From UBA1858 sp963976865 (GTDB lineage: Bacteria; Pseudomonadota; Gammaproteobacteria; UBA4575), in assembly GCA_963976865.1 (NCBI GenBank), contig CAXBLY010000004.1, forward strand, positions 62,001-126,000: a stretch of 64,000 bases of DNA. The letters run 5' to 3'. A program made the position numbers and the translations under genes. Positions 26,652-35,922 of the stretch are shown one piece after another (within the stretch, counting starts at the first letter, position 1; each line of letters begins with the position of its first letter). The notes beneath the pieces are model-generated. The model was not told the origin of the DNA, did no database searches, and worked only from the letters and a program-made list of their open reading frames with translations.

Positions 26652-27458
26652 TCAAGATAAACCGAGCACATCCTGCATATCATAAACGCCAGCTGACTGA
26701 CCTTGCAACCAGATAGCCGCCCGCACAGCACCTCGCGCAAATGTTAACCGACTGCTTGCACGATGAGTGATTTCTACGCGTTCTCCTATGCCAGCAAAGG
26801 TTACTGTATGTTCTCCAACAATGTCGCCCGCACGAATTGTCTGAAATCCTATTGTTCCCGGCTTGCGCGCACCGATATTCCCGTGACGGGTATATTCTGC
26901 TTTCTCTTCCAGATCGACACCGATGGCGTCAGCAATCACTTCTCCCATACGCAATGCGGTACCAGAAGGCGCATCGACTTTATTCTTGTGGTGCGCTTCA
27001 ACAATTTCAATATCGTATTCTTCACCCAGTGTTTTCGCGGCTGTTTGAAGAATGCTCAGACACAAATTAACACCAACGCTCATATTCGGTGCAAATACCA
27101 CAGGAATAGTATTTCCTGCTGTTGTGATAGCCTGTTTCTGTTGTTCGCTTAATCCTGTCGTCCCAATAACCATCGGAATTGAATTAACCACGCAATAATC
27201 CAGTGAATTCATCAGCCCCTCAGGCAGTGTAAAATCAATCCACACATTCAGGTTATCAGGTAACTTACTTCGATCACTGATGATGGAAACATCAGCCGGT
27301 GCAATTCCTGACACTGTGCCTGCATCCAGACCCTCAAATTCAGAACCCGAACGAACCAGTGCTGCAACCAGACGTGCACCCTGGCTTTCCACGCAGGCCT
27401 GAACCAGCGCCCGCCCCATACGTCCACTTGCACCATTGACTGCGATTGTCGTTGTCAT
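26652..27458 (-). CDS. dapB: 4-hydroxy-tetrahydrodipicolinate reductase
   Basis: NAD(P)H-dependent step of lysine and diaminopimelate synthesis. 268 residues. N-terminal Rossmann motif IAVNGASGRMGRALVQA; catalytic/substrate motif EAHHKNKVDAPSGTA near residue 155. The usual family length is about 270. It begins 9 bp after dnaJ, and dnaJ-dapB-carA is a common gammaproteobacterial order. Confidence 0.97.
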   Translation of the reverse strand: MTTTIAVNGASGRMGRALVQACVESQGARLVAALVRSGSEFEGLDAGTVSGIAPADVSIISDRSKLPDNLNVWIDFTLPEGLMNSLDYCVVNSIPMVIGTTGLSEQQKQAITTAGNTIPVVFAPNMSVGVNLCLSILQTAAKTLGEEYDIEIVEAHHKNKVDAPSGTALRMGEVIADAIGVDLEEKAEYTRHGNIGARKPGTIGFQTIRAGDIVGEHTVTFAGIGERVEITHRASSRLTFARGAVRAAIWLQGQSAGVYDMQDVLGLS

Positions 27459-27467
27459 AATTTCAAA

Positions 27468-28604
27468 TTAATCTGACCAGAATTTAAGATCATCAAAAAA
27501 ACTTTTTACACCATCCACCCAGCCCTGCGATTTAGGACTATGTTTTTTACCACCACTATTCAATGAAGTATCCAGCTCTTGCAGCAATTCTTTTTGCTGC
27601 TTGGTCAAATTGACAGGTGTTTCCGTCAGCACATGCACAAACAGATCACCCTGTGCACCGCCCCTGACTGGCTTGACTCCCTTGCCTTTTAAACGAAACT
27701 GTTTACCTGTTTGCGTTTCCGGCGGGATTTTTAAATTTATTCTTCCATCCAGTGTAGGTATTTCAACTTCTCCGCCCAGCGCAGCAGTAACAAATCCTAT
27801 TGGGATTTCACAATGCAGGTGCTCTCCGTCACGTTCAAAAATAGGATGCTGCCTGACACTCACCTGTACATACAGGTCGCCTGCAGGCCCACCATTTTCT
27901 CCTGCCTCACCCTCATTAGCCAAACGAATTCTATCACCCGTATCGATGCCACCAGGAACTTTTACAGATAATGTTCTGGGCTTGTCTACCGTTCCGGCAC
28001 CACGGCAATCACCACATGGATGGGTAATCATTTTTCCTCTGCCACGGCACTTTGGACAGGCCTGCTGGATAGAAAAAAAACCCTGTTGCATTCTTACCTG
28101 ACCGACTCCACCACATGTTTCGCAGTTTTCCAAGGATGTCCCTGGCTCCGCACCGCTACCAGAACAGGTTTCACATGTTTGCCTGGATGAGATATCAATT
28201 TTAGCTTCAGTACCAAATACCGCTTCTTCGAGGCCAAGCTCTAAATTGTATTGCAGGTCTGCACCACGATATGCGCGATTTTGACCTGCGCGACCTCCGC
28301 CGCCAAATATATCGCCAAAAATGTCACCGAAGACATCTCCAAAATCGGCAGCACCATGAGAGGAAAATCCTCCCTGCTGTTCTAATCCGGCGTGTCCGTA
28401 CTGGTCATAAATCTGACGTTTGCGAGCATCTGTAAGGACATTGTAGGCTTCTTTCGCTTCCTTGAATTTAACTTCAGCTTCAGCATTATTTTCATTTCTA
28501 TCAGGATGGTACTTCATCGCCAATCGCCGATACGCTTTTTTAAATTCCGCATCGCTGCTGTCACGCGACACTCCCAGTACTTCGTAATAATCCCTTTTGG
28601 CCAT
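27468..28604 (-). CDS. dnaJ: chaperone protein DnaJ
   Basis: Hsp40 co-chaperone that delivers clients to DnaK and stimulates its ATPase. 378 residues: J domain with HPD near residue 33, Gly/Phe-rich linker, zinc domain with four CxxCxGxG repeats (CETCSGSG, CETCGGVG, CPKCRGRG, CGDCRGAG), then the C-terminal substrate-binding domains. A TTG two codons upstream is ignored because MAKRDYYEVLG is the standard start. A long hairpin separates it from dnaK. Confidence 0.98.
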   Translation of the reverse strand: MAKRDYYEVLGVSRDSSDAEFKKAYRRLAMKYHPDRNENNAEAEVKFKEAKEAYNVLTDARKRQIYDQYGHAGLEQQGGFSSHGAADFGDVFGDIFGDIFGGGGRAGQNRAYRGADLQYNLELGLEEAVFGTEAKIDISSRQTCETCSGSGAEPGTSLENCETCGGVGQVRMQQGFFSIQQACPKCRGRGKMITHPCGDCRGAGTVDKPRTLSVKVPGGIDTGDRIRLANEGEAGENGGPAGDLYVQVSVRQHPIFERDGEHLHCEIPIGFVTAALGGEVEIPTLDGRINLKIPPETQTGKQFRLKGKGVKPVRGGAQGDLFVHVLTETPVNLTKQQKELLQELDTSLNSGGKKHSPKSQGWVDGVKSFFDDLKFWSD

Positions 28605-28644
28605 TTGCAACTACACTAAATTTATTTGTTTCCACATAAAGTAA

Positions 28645-28695
28645 AGTCCAAAGTCAGGCTCCGCGTTAATATTACGAAGCCTGTTCCTTTGGACT
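28645..28695 (-). other. stem-loop between dnaK and dnaJ
   Basis: An imperfect long hairpin: outer arms AGTCCAAAG/CTTTGGACT (9 bp) and inner arms CAGGCT/AGCCTG (6 bp), around an AT-rich 17-nt apex. The downstream side (TTTACTTTATG) is only moderately U-rich. It could be a partial terminator or RNA-processing/stability element that sets a higher dnaK than dnaJ level. Confidence 0.65.
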
Positions 28696-28719
28696 AGTGA
28701 TAAAGCTTATAGATACTGA

Positions 28720-30642
28720 CTAAGATTTATTTTCTTTAACTTCCTCAAACTCAGCATCAACTACGTCGTCGCCACTTGGCTTATCAGCATCGGTTGCTGA
28801 CTCACCTTCTGCGCCTGCAGCACTTGCATCTGCATACATCTGTTCAGCCAGCTTTTGCGATACTTCAGTTAACGCCTGTGTCTTGGACTCGATTACGCCT
28901 TTATCATCTTTATCCAGTACTTCACGCAATTCAGCGATGGCTGACTCGATACGAGACTTTTCATCTGCGTCCACTTTATCGCCCATCTCTGCCAGTGTTT
29001 TCTCAGTCGCGTGAATCATGCCGTCAGCTGTATTACGCGCCGTCACAAGTTCCTGGAACTTACGATCTTCTTCTGCATGTGCTTCAGCATCCTGAACCAT
29101 CTTATTCACTTCTTCGTCCGACAGACCACTAGAAGCTTTAATCACAATGGATTGCTCTTTATTGGTCGCCTTATCTTTTGCTGAAACATTCAGAATGCCG
29201 TTAGCGTCAATATCAAAGCTCACTTCAATCTGTGGAACACCACGTTGTGCAGGAGGAATATCACTCAAGTCAAACCGGCCTAGTGATTTATTACCCGCTG
29301 CCTGCTCACGCTCACCCTGAAGCACATGAACGGTGACTGCCGTCTGATTATCTTCAGCAGTTGAAAATACCTGCGAGGCTGTGGTTGGAATGGTAGTGTT
29401 TTTCTCGATCAGCTTAGTCATCACGCCGCCCATGGTTTCAATACCCAGCGACAGAGGAGTAACATCAAGTAACAATACGTCTTTAACGTCCCCACCCAGC
29501 ACACCGGCCTGAATTGCAGCGCCCATAGCCACTGCTTCATCAGGATTCACATCCTTGCGTGGCTCTTGACCAAAGAAGTCCTTCACTGCTTCCTGTACCT
29601 TAGGCATGCGGATTTGACCGCCGACTAAAATGATATCGTCAATGTCCGACGCGCTTAGACCAGCGTCTTTTAACGCCAGTTTGCATGGAGCGATAGTGCG
29701 TTCGATTAAATCTCCAACCAGTGACTCAAGTTTGGCGCGCGACACCTTAATATTGAGGTGCTTAGGTCCATTTTGATCCGCAGTGATATAAGGAAGATTA
29801 ATCTCTGTTTGCTGTGAAGATGAAAGCTCAATCTTGGCTTTTTCAGCTGCTTCCTTAAGACGCTGTAATGCCATCGGGTCATTATGCAAATCAAAACCCT
29901 GTTCTTTCTTGAATTCATCAGCAAGGTAATCAATTAGACGCATATCGAAATCTTCACCACCCAGGAAGGTATCACCATTAGTTGATAACACTTCAAACTG
30001 GTGCTCACCATCAATCTCTGCAATTTCAATAACAGACACGTCAAAAGTACCACCACCAAGATCGTATACAACAATCTTGCGGTCACCACGTTTTTTGTCC
30101 ATGCCATAGGCAAGTGCAGCCGCAGTTGGCTCGTTGATAATCCGTTTTACATCCAGGCCAGCAATTTTACCTGCGTCTTTAGTTGCCTGACGTTGTGAAT
30201 CATTAAAATAGGCCGGTACCGTGATGACTGCTTCACTAATTTCTTCACCCAGATATTCTTCTGCTGTTTTCTTCATTTTCATGAGAACTCGCGCAGAAAT
30301 TTCAGGTGGAGCCATTTTCTTACCATGAGACTCCAGCCATGCATCACCATTGTCCGCCTTGATTATTTTATAAGGGACCAGTTTAATATCTTTTTGCACA
30401 GCTTCTTCTTCAAAGCGGCGTCCAATCAAACGCTTGACAGCAAAGAATGTGTTTTCAGGGTTTGTTACCGCTTGACGCTTAGCAGACTGCCCTACTAATA
30501 CTTCGTCTTCTTCGCTAAATGCAATAATTGAAGGTGTAGTACGATCACCCTCAGAGTTTTCAATCACTTTGGCAACACCACCATCCATCACAGCTACACA
30601 TGAATTTGTTGTCCCCAGGTCAATTCCAATAATTTTTCCCAT
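28720..30642 (-). CDS. dnaK: chaperone protein DnaK (Hsp70)
   Basis: ATP-dependent Hsp70 chaperone. 640 residues: N-terminal ATPase starting IGIDLGTTNSCVAVMDGG, phosphate loops VYDLGGGTFDVSVIE and ILVGGQIRMPKV, a hydrophobic DVLLLDVTPLSLGIE linker near residue 390, substrate-binding domain and helical lid, ending in an acidic tail (DDVVDAEFEEV) typical of DnaK. It has its own RpoH-like promoter in the 144-bp gap after grpE. Confidence 0.98.
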   Translation of the reverse strand: MGKIIGIDLGTTNSCVAVMDGGVAKVIENSEGDRTTPSIIAFSEEDEVLVGQSAKRQAVTNPENTFFAVKRLIGRRFEEEAVQKDIKLVPYKIIKADNGDAWLESHGKKMAPPEISARVLMKMKKTAEEYLGEEISEAVITVPAYFNDSQRQATKDAGKIAGLDVKRIINEPTAAALAYGMDKKRGDRKIVVYDLGGGTFDVSVIEIAEIDGEHQFEVLSTNGDTFLGGEDFDMRLIDYLADEFKKEQGFDLHNDPMALQRLKEAAEKAKIELSSSQQTEINLPYITADQNGPKHLNIKVSRAKLESLVGDLIERTIAPCKLALKDAGLSASDIDDIILVGGQIRMPKVQEAVKDFFGQEPRKDVNPDEAVAMGAAIQAGVLGGDVKDVLLLDVTPLSLGIETMGGVMTKLIEKNTTIPTTASQVFSTAEDNQTAVTVHVLQGEREQAAGNKSLGRFDLSDIPPAQRGVPQIEVSFDIDANGILNVSAKDKATNKEQSIVIKASSGLSDEEVNKMVQDAEAHAEEDRKFQELVTARNTADGMIHATEKTLAEMGDKVDADEKSRIESAIAELREVLDKDDKGVIESKTQALTEVSQKLAEQMYADASAAGAEGESATDADKPSGDDVVDAEFEEVKENKS

Positions 30643-30695
30643 ATCTGCTACTCCAAAAAGATAAATATATTCAAGTTGTTAATCTATGCACTCAT

Positions 30696-30723
30696 ATATG
30701 AGGTCAAGCTTACTAATTTCAAG
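30696..30723 (-). promoter_or_regulatory. RpoH (sigma32)-like promoter of dnaK
   Basis: On the minus strand CTTGAAA (30717-30723) matches the sigma32 -35 consensus perfectly, and CCTCATAT (30696-30703) matches CCCCATNT except at one base, with 13 bp between. It lies about 55 bp before the dnaK start codon. Confidence 0.8.
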
Positions 30724-30786
30724 GATTTAATTTGTTTTTTTTTGGCTGATTACCAATAAAATCGATAAATATCAGTAATTTCCCCA

Positions 30787-31359
30787 TTAGGCTGGTGCCT
30801 TTGACACCATCACCATTGCCGGGCGCAACAAACGATCATTTAATAAATAGCCCTTCTGCATAACGGCTATTACTGTATTCGGTTTATGTTCTGCCGATTC
30901 CTGCATACTCATTGCCTGATGCAGGTTAGGGTCAAATGCTTCACCAACAGGATTCACTTCCATAATGCTGAATTTTTCCAGCGCCTGGGTCAGCATCTTT
31001 AGTGTCAACTCCGTGCCTTCCTTTAATTTTGCCGCGTCTGCATCTTCGACACTCAAGCCAAGTTCAAGACTGTCCTTAACTGCGAGCAATTCCATGCCAA
31101 ACTTTTCCAGACCAAATTTGTGTGCATTCTCAACATTCTTTTCAGCTCGTCGCTTAATATTTTCCATTTCAGCCTGGGAGCGCATATAGAGCTGCCAGTT
31201 ATCTTCAGCTTTTTGCTGGGCTTGTGCGAGCGCCTCGCCTAAATCCACTTCTTCTGGTTCTTGCTCAGTCGCCTCTTTCTGTGCTGCTTCGTCCATGGCA
31301 GCATCAATATCTTCTTGATCTGACTGTGACTCATGCTGTGATTCTGAATGTTCTGGCAT
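30787..31359 (-). CDS. grpE: nucleotide exchange factor GrpE
   Basis: Releases ADP from DnaK; acts as thermosensor in the chaperone cycle. 190 residues: acidic Gln/Glu-rich N-terminus, long coiled coil (about residues 45-100) containing RSQAEMENIKRRAEKNV, and a C-terminal beta domain with the conserved NPVGEAFDPNLHQAMS near residue 130. AGGAG precedes the ATG. It lies between hrcA and dnaK. Confidence 0.97.
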   Translation of the reverse strand: MPEHSESQHESQSDQEDIDAAMDEAAQKEATEQEPEEVDLGEALAQAQQKAEDNWQLYMRSQAEMENIKRRAEKNVENAHKFGLEKFGMELLAVKDSLELGLSVEDADAAKLKEGTELTLKMLTQALEKFSIMEVNPVGEAFDPNLHQAMSMQESAEHKPNTVIAVMQKGYLLNDRLLRPAMVMVSKAPA

Positions 31360-31407
31360 TCCGTACTCCTACACGAAAAAAATTAAATACTAGTATGATG
31401 GATGAAT

Positions 31408-31436
31408 AAATGGGGACAACTTATTCCGAGTTCAAG
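31408..31436 (-). promoter_or_regulatory. RpoH (sigma32)-like promoter of grpE
   Basis: CTTGAAC (31430-31436) and a perfect CCCCATTT (31408-31415) are separated by 14 bp on the minus strand. The -35 lies inside the 3' end of hrcA, so grpE-dnaK can be transcribed independently of the CIRCE-controlled hrcA promoter. Confidence 0.8.
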
Positions 31437-32467
31437 GCTTCGCTCAGCAATTTTGCGGTCACATCAACAATTGGGATCACTCGATCATAAGCCATTCGTT
31501 TTGGCCCGACGACCGCCAGCACACCTTTAACATCCTCATTAATAGTGTAAGGCGCGGATACTACGCTACAATCATCGAAAACGTCATACCCAGATTCGCT
31601 ACCGATAAATATTTGTACGCCTTGCGCGCAAATACATCGATCCAGTAAATGCAGAATTTCCTTTTTCTGATTAAATGCATCAAATAGGTTGCGTAATTTA
31701 CTGACATTTGACAGTTCTTCAAATTCCATCAGATTTGTCTGGCCATCAACAATATAGTTTTTAGCTGAAGCAGACTCTTCCTCTTGACTGAATATTTTAC
31801 CGCCCAGCGTGATGGCGGTACGCATCAGGTCATCCATATCCTGTCGCACCGAGTCCAGTTCGTTAAGCAGAATTTTGCGGACTTCCTGTAAACTTCGCCC
31901 CGCCAGAATATCATTCAGGTAATTGGCCGCTTCGCGGAGCTCATTGGGAGAATAATCCTTGTCCAGATGAATTATACGGTTATGAACATCTTTTTGATCT
32001 ACCACTAAAATCGCCAAAATGCGCCGATCAGAGAGGCTTAAGAACTCTATCTGTCTGAATGCGGCTTTATTGTATTGAGGCATTGTCACCACGCCGGCCA
32101 TGTGAGTCAGGGATGAAAGCAAACTGGAAGCCGTTTCTACAGCGCTTTTCTGATCAACACTGGTACTTCTAAGACGTGTTTTTAACCCGGTGACTATTGA
32201 GGAATTCAGCGGTTTTACTTCAATTAAAGTATCAACAAACAGACGATACCCCTGGGCGGTAGGCACTCGCCCGGCTGAAGTATGTGGTGAATGCAAATAA
32301 CCGAGCACTTCCAGATCAGACATAATATTACGCACGGTAGCCGGGCTTACGTCCAGATCAGACACGCGCGCGAGGGTGCGTGAGCCTACTGGCTGACCGT
32401 CGTTTATGTAATTCTGTACAAGCGCACGAAATAGCTGTTGTGTGCGCGCATCGAGCTGGTTATCCAT
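31421..32467 (-). CDS. hrcA: heat-inducible transcription repressor HrcA
   Basis: Repressor that binds the CIRCE operator and needs GroEL to stay active. 348 residues with an N-terminal winged helix (RTLARVSDLDVSPATVRNIM as recognition region, residues 24-43) followed by HSPHTSAGRVPTAQGYRLFVD, the conserved HrcA segment, and a GAF-like middle domain. It is first in hrcA-grpE-dnaK-dnaJ; a CIRCE element lies about 60 bp upstream. HrcA is absent from enteric bacteria but common in other gammaproteobacteria. Confidence 0.97.
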   Translation of the reverse strand: MDNQLDARTQQLFRALVQNYINDGQPVGSRTLARVSDLDVSPATVRNIMSDLEVLGYLHSPHTSAGRVPTAQGYRLFVDTLIEVKPLNSSIVTGLKTRLRSTSVDQKSAVETASSLLSSLTHMAGVVTMPQYNKAAFRQIEFLSLSDRRILAILVVDQKDVHNRIIHLDKDYSPNELREAANYLNDILAGRSLQEVRKILLNELDSVRQDMDDLMRTAITLGGKIFSQEEESASAKNYIVDGQTNLMEFEELSNVSKLRNLFDAFNQKKEILHLLDRCICAQGVQIFIGSESGYDVFDDCSVVSAPYTINEDVKGVLAVVGPKRMAYDRVIPIVDVTAKLLSEALNSE

Positions 32468-32527
32468 TTAATCGACCAAATATAGTTTCTGCATTATTAT
32501 CGCGCCAGGAACACCCGGATCTGGAGC

Positions 32528-32554
32528 CTGGCACTCAAAACTCCTGAGTGCCAA
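32528..32554. promoter_or_regulatory. CIRCE operator of hrcA
   Basis: On the minus strand TTGGCACTC-N9-GAGTGCCAG, the classic 9-9-9 inverted repeat (consensus TTAGCACTC-N9-GAGTGCTAA); the two arms are exact complements except at the outermost base. It overlaps the start-site side of a promoter upstream of hrcA. Confidence 0.93.
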
Positions 32555-32582
32555 TATACACCATCCTAAATTTCCAAGGCAA
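32553..32582 (-). promoter_or_regulatory. hrcA promoter
   Basis: TTGCCT (32577-32582) and TATATT (32553-32558) with an 18-bp spacer on the minus strand. The -10 box touches the CIRCE inverted repeat, so bound HrcA would block RNA polymerase. Confidence 0.6.
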
Positions 32583-32663
32583 AATTGGACTCATACCGGT
32601 TTAACGGTAAGCTGCATGTTTATTTATGACAATTCCCATACAAACTTGAATGCTATTTAACCT

Positions 32664-33542
32664 GTGACTAACAAATTCAATTCTATTGGTATTATTGCCA
32701 AATACAATGACAAGCTGGTTTTTGAAACAGTACGCAGCCTGTATGATTTTTTACAGGCCAATGAGATAAAAATCTGTGCCGATAAAGACGCTAAAATATG
32801 CCTGGAAAGCACTGGCGTTAGTTGCGTTGACATCAAGGAGATGCATAAAAACATCGATTTGGCGATTGTTGTCGGGGGCGATGGCACTCTGCTCTCTTCT
32901 GCACAATCCATGGTTGAGCATGACATTCCTATCATAGGGATTAACCGTGGCAGACTTGGATTTCTTACCAATATATTGCCGGAAAACATGCACCAGGATT
33001 TAGAGCAGATCCTGAATGGTGAGTTTCAGCAGGAAGCACGCACCGTGATGACTGCCAGACACATGCGTGGCGAAGAACAGTTAGCCGACTGCCTGGCGAT
33101 AAATGATGTTGTTGTCCATGCAAGATACGTAGTCCGCATGATCGAACTGGAAACGCGCATCGATGATGAATATCTAAATACTGTCAGAGCTGACGGCCTT
33201 ATAGTAGCAACACCCACCGGTTCCACCGCTTATGCTTTATCCGGCGGAGGGCCTATTGTCCATCCCAGTGTTGCAACTACTTTAATCGTCCCAATCTGTC
33301 CGCACACATTAAGTAATCGTCCCATTGCCGTTGATGAAAATAGTCGCATAGAAATAGTGTATTCAGTACACAATCAACTCAACGGGATTGCATCAATCGA
33401 TGGACAAATGGAAACAGAAGTCATTCCCGGTGACCGTATTATTATCGAACGATCACCCAAGCCACTGACTCTAATACAACCCAACAGTTATTCATTCTTC
33501 AAAGTGCTACGTCAAAAATTAAACTGGAGCCAACAGCCCTAG
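32664..33542 (+). CDS. nadK: NAD kinase
   Basis: Phosphorylates NAD to NADP. 292 residues. The diagnostic GGDGT motif is in AIVVGGDGTLLSSAQS near residue 72, followed by GINRGRLGFLTNI and the nucleotide-site TPTGSTAYALSGGGPIVHP near residue 180. The start is a GTG with no obvious Shine-Dalgarno sequence. It is divergent from hrcA and 4 bp upstream of recN. Confidence 0.97.
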   Translation: MTNKFNSIGIIAKYNDKLVFETVRSLYDFLQANEIKICADKDAKICLESTGVSCVDIKEMHKNIDLAIVVGGDGTLLSSAQSMVEHDIPIIGINRGRLGFLTNILPENMHQDLEQILNGEFQQEARTVMTARHMRGEEQLADCLAINDVVVHARYVVRMIELETRIDDEYLNTVRADGLIVATPTGSTAYALSGGGPIVHPSVATTLIVPICPHTLSNRPIAVDENSRIEIVYSVHNQLNGIASIDGQMETEVIPGDRIIIERSPKPLTLIQPNSYSFFKVLRQKLNWSQQP

Positions 33543-33546
33543 CGTT

Positions 33547-35220
33547 ATGTTGAAGTCATTACATATTCAGAACTTTGCCATTATCGAGAAACTGGAACTG
33601 GATTTCTTTAATGGCATGAGTGCGCTTACTGGCGAAACCGGTGCTGGCAAATCCATTATCATTGATGCCATTGGCCTGGTGCTGGGTGACCGCGCAGATA
33701 ACAATTTAATTCGAGCAGGCAAAGAAGCCGCTGAAATAATTCTTGTTGTCGAAATAGTATCCAAATCAAATAGCTCTCGCTGGCTAAAAAATAATGACTT
33801 TGAATTTGACTCTGAATGCATCCTGCGTCGCGTTGTTCGTAAAGATGGAAAATCGAAAGCTTATATTAACGGCGTTCCAGTGCCACTAAAAACACTGAAA
33901 GAGTTAGGCGAATGCATTATTAATATTTACGGCCAGCATGCTCATCAATCGCTGATGAACGTAGCAACGCAGCGCGAATTAATCGACCAGTTTGCCAGCC
34001 ATAAAGAAAACCTGGTGGCGCTTGACAGACTATGTGCCGACTGGCGAGAACAGAAAAAACAGTTTGATCAAATCAGCAAAAACTCCAGTGATATTCAGGC
34101 GACAGTTGAATTACTTCGTTATCAGGCAGAAGAACTGGATCAACTCGGATTAGAAGCAGGTGAAATCAGCACCTTAGAGGACAAACATAAACGTCTGGCC
34201 AACGCCGAAGAACTTAAAAAATCGACGTTACAAGCTAGTCATCAATTAAAAAATGATGACGGCTCGGATGTCTACACCACGCTTAGTCAGATTTGCACTC
34301 AAGTAAGCGCGTTACTTAAAAATGATCAACGTCTGGAACCTGCCAATCAATCTCTCGAAGAAGCTTTCACAGCAATTAGCGAATGCGCGGATGATCTGCG
34401 TGATTATGCTGAAAACATTGAGATTGATCCCGAAGAATTATTCCAGACCGAAGAACGACTCGCCAGCATTGACCAGATCTCTCGCAAGCATAAAGTCACA
34501 CCAGATGAACTAATCGCACTACACGAGAAGATCAGTAAAGAACTTGAGGCACTTACGCAGCCGGAATGCAATGTCGATGCACTCAAGGCCAGACTCGAAA
34601 AAACAGAAAGTGAGTACAGAGGGCTTGCCAAGAAAGTCAGCAACAAAAGAACATCCGTCTCAAAGAAACTCAGTACTAATATCACCAAGGCGCTGGCAAA
34701 ACTTGGCATGGAAAAAGCGCGAGTCGAGATTGCCGTTAATTACGACGACACAGCAACACCAGCGAGCTATGGTTTTGACTCAATCGTCTTCAATGTACAA
34801 ACCAATCCAGGACAAAAAATGCTGCCACTTTCACAAGTCGCGTCTGGTGGCGAGTTATCCAGAATCAGTCTTGCCATTCAAATGATTGCTGTAGATAAAA
34901 TGGATGTGCCGGTACTGATATTTGATGAAGTGGACTCAGGCGTGGGCGGCGCGATCGCAGAAGTGGTAGGCAGAGAGCTACGCACTATTGGCGAACAAAA
35001 GCAGGTGATGTGTATCACCCATCTGGCACAAGTAGCTGCCAATGCTCATCACCATTACCGGGTTAACAAACAATCCGAACACAGCGACACCGTATCAGCC
35101 ATTGAATACTTAAGCCAAGCCGATAGAATTGAAGAAATTGCACGCATGATTGGTGGCGTTACTTTAACCGAGAATACCTTCCTGCATGCTCAGGAGATGC
35201 TGGAAGTCGGCATTCAGTAA
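33547..35220 (+). CDS. recN: DNA repair protein RecN
   Basis: SMC-like ATPase that acts in double-strand-break repair. 557 residues: N-terminal Walker A GETGAGKS near residue 30, central coiled coils (about 150-360), ABC signature ASGGELSRISLAIQ and Walker B VPVLIFDEVDSGVGG at the C-terminal end. It starts 4 bp after nadK, the nadK-recN pair being common in gammaproteobacteria. Confidence 0.97.
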   Translation: MLKSLHIQNFAIIEKLELDFFNGMSALTGETGAGKSIIIDAIGLVLGDRADNNLIRAGKEAAEIILVVEIVSKSNSSRWLKNNDFEFDSECILRRVVRKDGKSKAYINGVPVPLKTLKELGECIINIYGQHAHQSLMNVATQRELIDQFASHKENLVALDRLCADWREQKKQFDQISKNSSDIQATVELLRYQAEELDQLGLEAGEISTLEDKHKRLANAEELKKSTLQASHQLKNDDGSDVYTTLSQICTQVSALLKNDQRLEPANQSLEEAFTAISECADDLRDYAENIEIDPEELFQTEERLASIDQISRKHKVTPDELIALHEKISKELEALTQPECNVDALKARLEKTESEYRGLAKKVSNKRTSVSKKLSTNITKALAKLGMEKARVEIAVNYDDTATPASYGFDSIVFNVQTNPGQKMLPLSQVASGGELSRISLAIQMIAVDKMDVPVLIFDEVDSGVGGAIAEVVGRELRTIGEQKQVMCITHLAQVAANAHHHYRVNKQSEHSDTVSAIEYLSQADRIEEIARMIGGVTLTENTFLHAQEMLEVGIQ

Positions 35221-35265
35221 CTACCATACACCTAGAAACATTAATCCCAACAAAATAACAAACTA

Positions 35266-35619
35266 ATGACCAAAGCATTATTCAAAATCACCACCCTATT
35301 ATTTTTACTCGCCCTAACAGGATGCAGCGGACGTCTTTTTACCGTACACAAAATTGATGTTCAACAAGGTAATGCCGTAGAGCCGGAAAAAGTTGAACAG
35401 TTACAGATTGGCATGAACAAAGAGCAAGTGAGATTTTTGATGGGTACCCCACTGATCAATGATTCATTTCATCCGGATCGATGGGATTATGTATACCACT
35501 TGATACCCGATTATGGTGACACTGAACAGCGCCATGTGGCAGTGATGTTTGAAGGCGGCAAGGTCATCAATATCGAAAAAAGTAATATCCAGCCAACAGA
35601 GCAAACCGGAGAAAATTAA
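35266..35619 (+). CDS. bamE: outer membrane protein assembly factor BamE
   Basis: Lipoprotein of the BAM complex that assembles beta-barrel proteins. 117 residues, lipobox LTGC with Cys20, then the conserved IGMNKEQVRFLMGTPLINDSF and DRWDYVYHLIPD segments of the SmpA/OmlA family. It follows recN by 45 bp. Confidence 0.95.
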   Translation: MTKALFKITTLLFLLALTGCSGRLFTVHKIDVQQGNAVEPEKVEQLQIGMNKEQVRFLMGTPLINDSFHPDRWDYVYHLIPDYGDTEQRHVAVMFEGGKVINIEKSNIQPTEQTGEN

Positions 35620-35922
35620 CTTTCCCCTTAATATTAATTCACACATATCTTTCTACGCCTGCACAAATTATTGGCGGGCGTATTATCATCTGCTGCTCCC
35701 ATTATCCTAAACATAAAACAGTTTCTAAAACCGTGATTCATTTGGAAATTTAATCAAGAATCTCACCACCCGTTCCAATTTGTTACCAGCTCGTCATTAA
35801 AATTTTGCATGTGTGACATTTTTTAACATTCGAATGAGAATTCCGACAAAGAAGCAATTTTATTGCCGGCTTAAAATTGCTGTCATTAAAAACCATAACA
35901 AGCTTCGACGAAGGAACTACAC
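35620..35922. other. 303-bp intergenic region between bamE and the L,D-transpeptidase gene
   Basis: No coding signal is seen. A weak hairpin, TACGCCTG/CGGGCGTA around a 13-nt loop (35654-35682), may end the recN-bamE transcript but lacks a good U-tract. The right half is AT-rich and must hold the promoter of the next gene, but no convincing -35/-10 pair was found. Confidence 0.5.
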
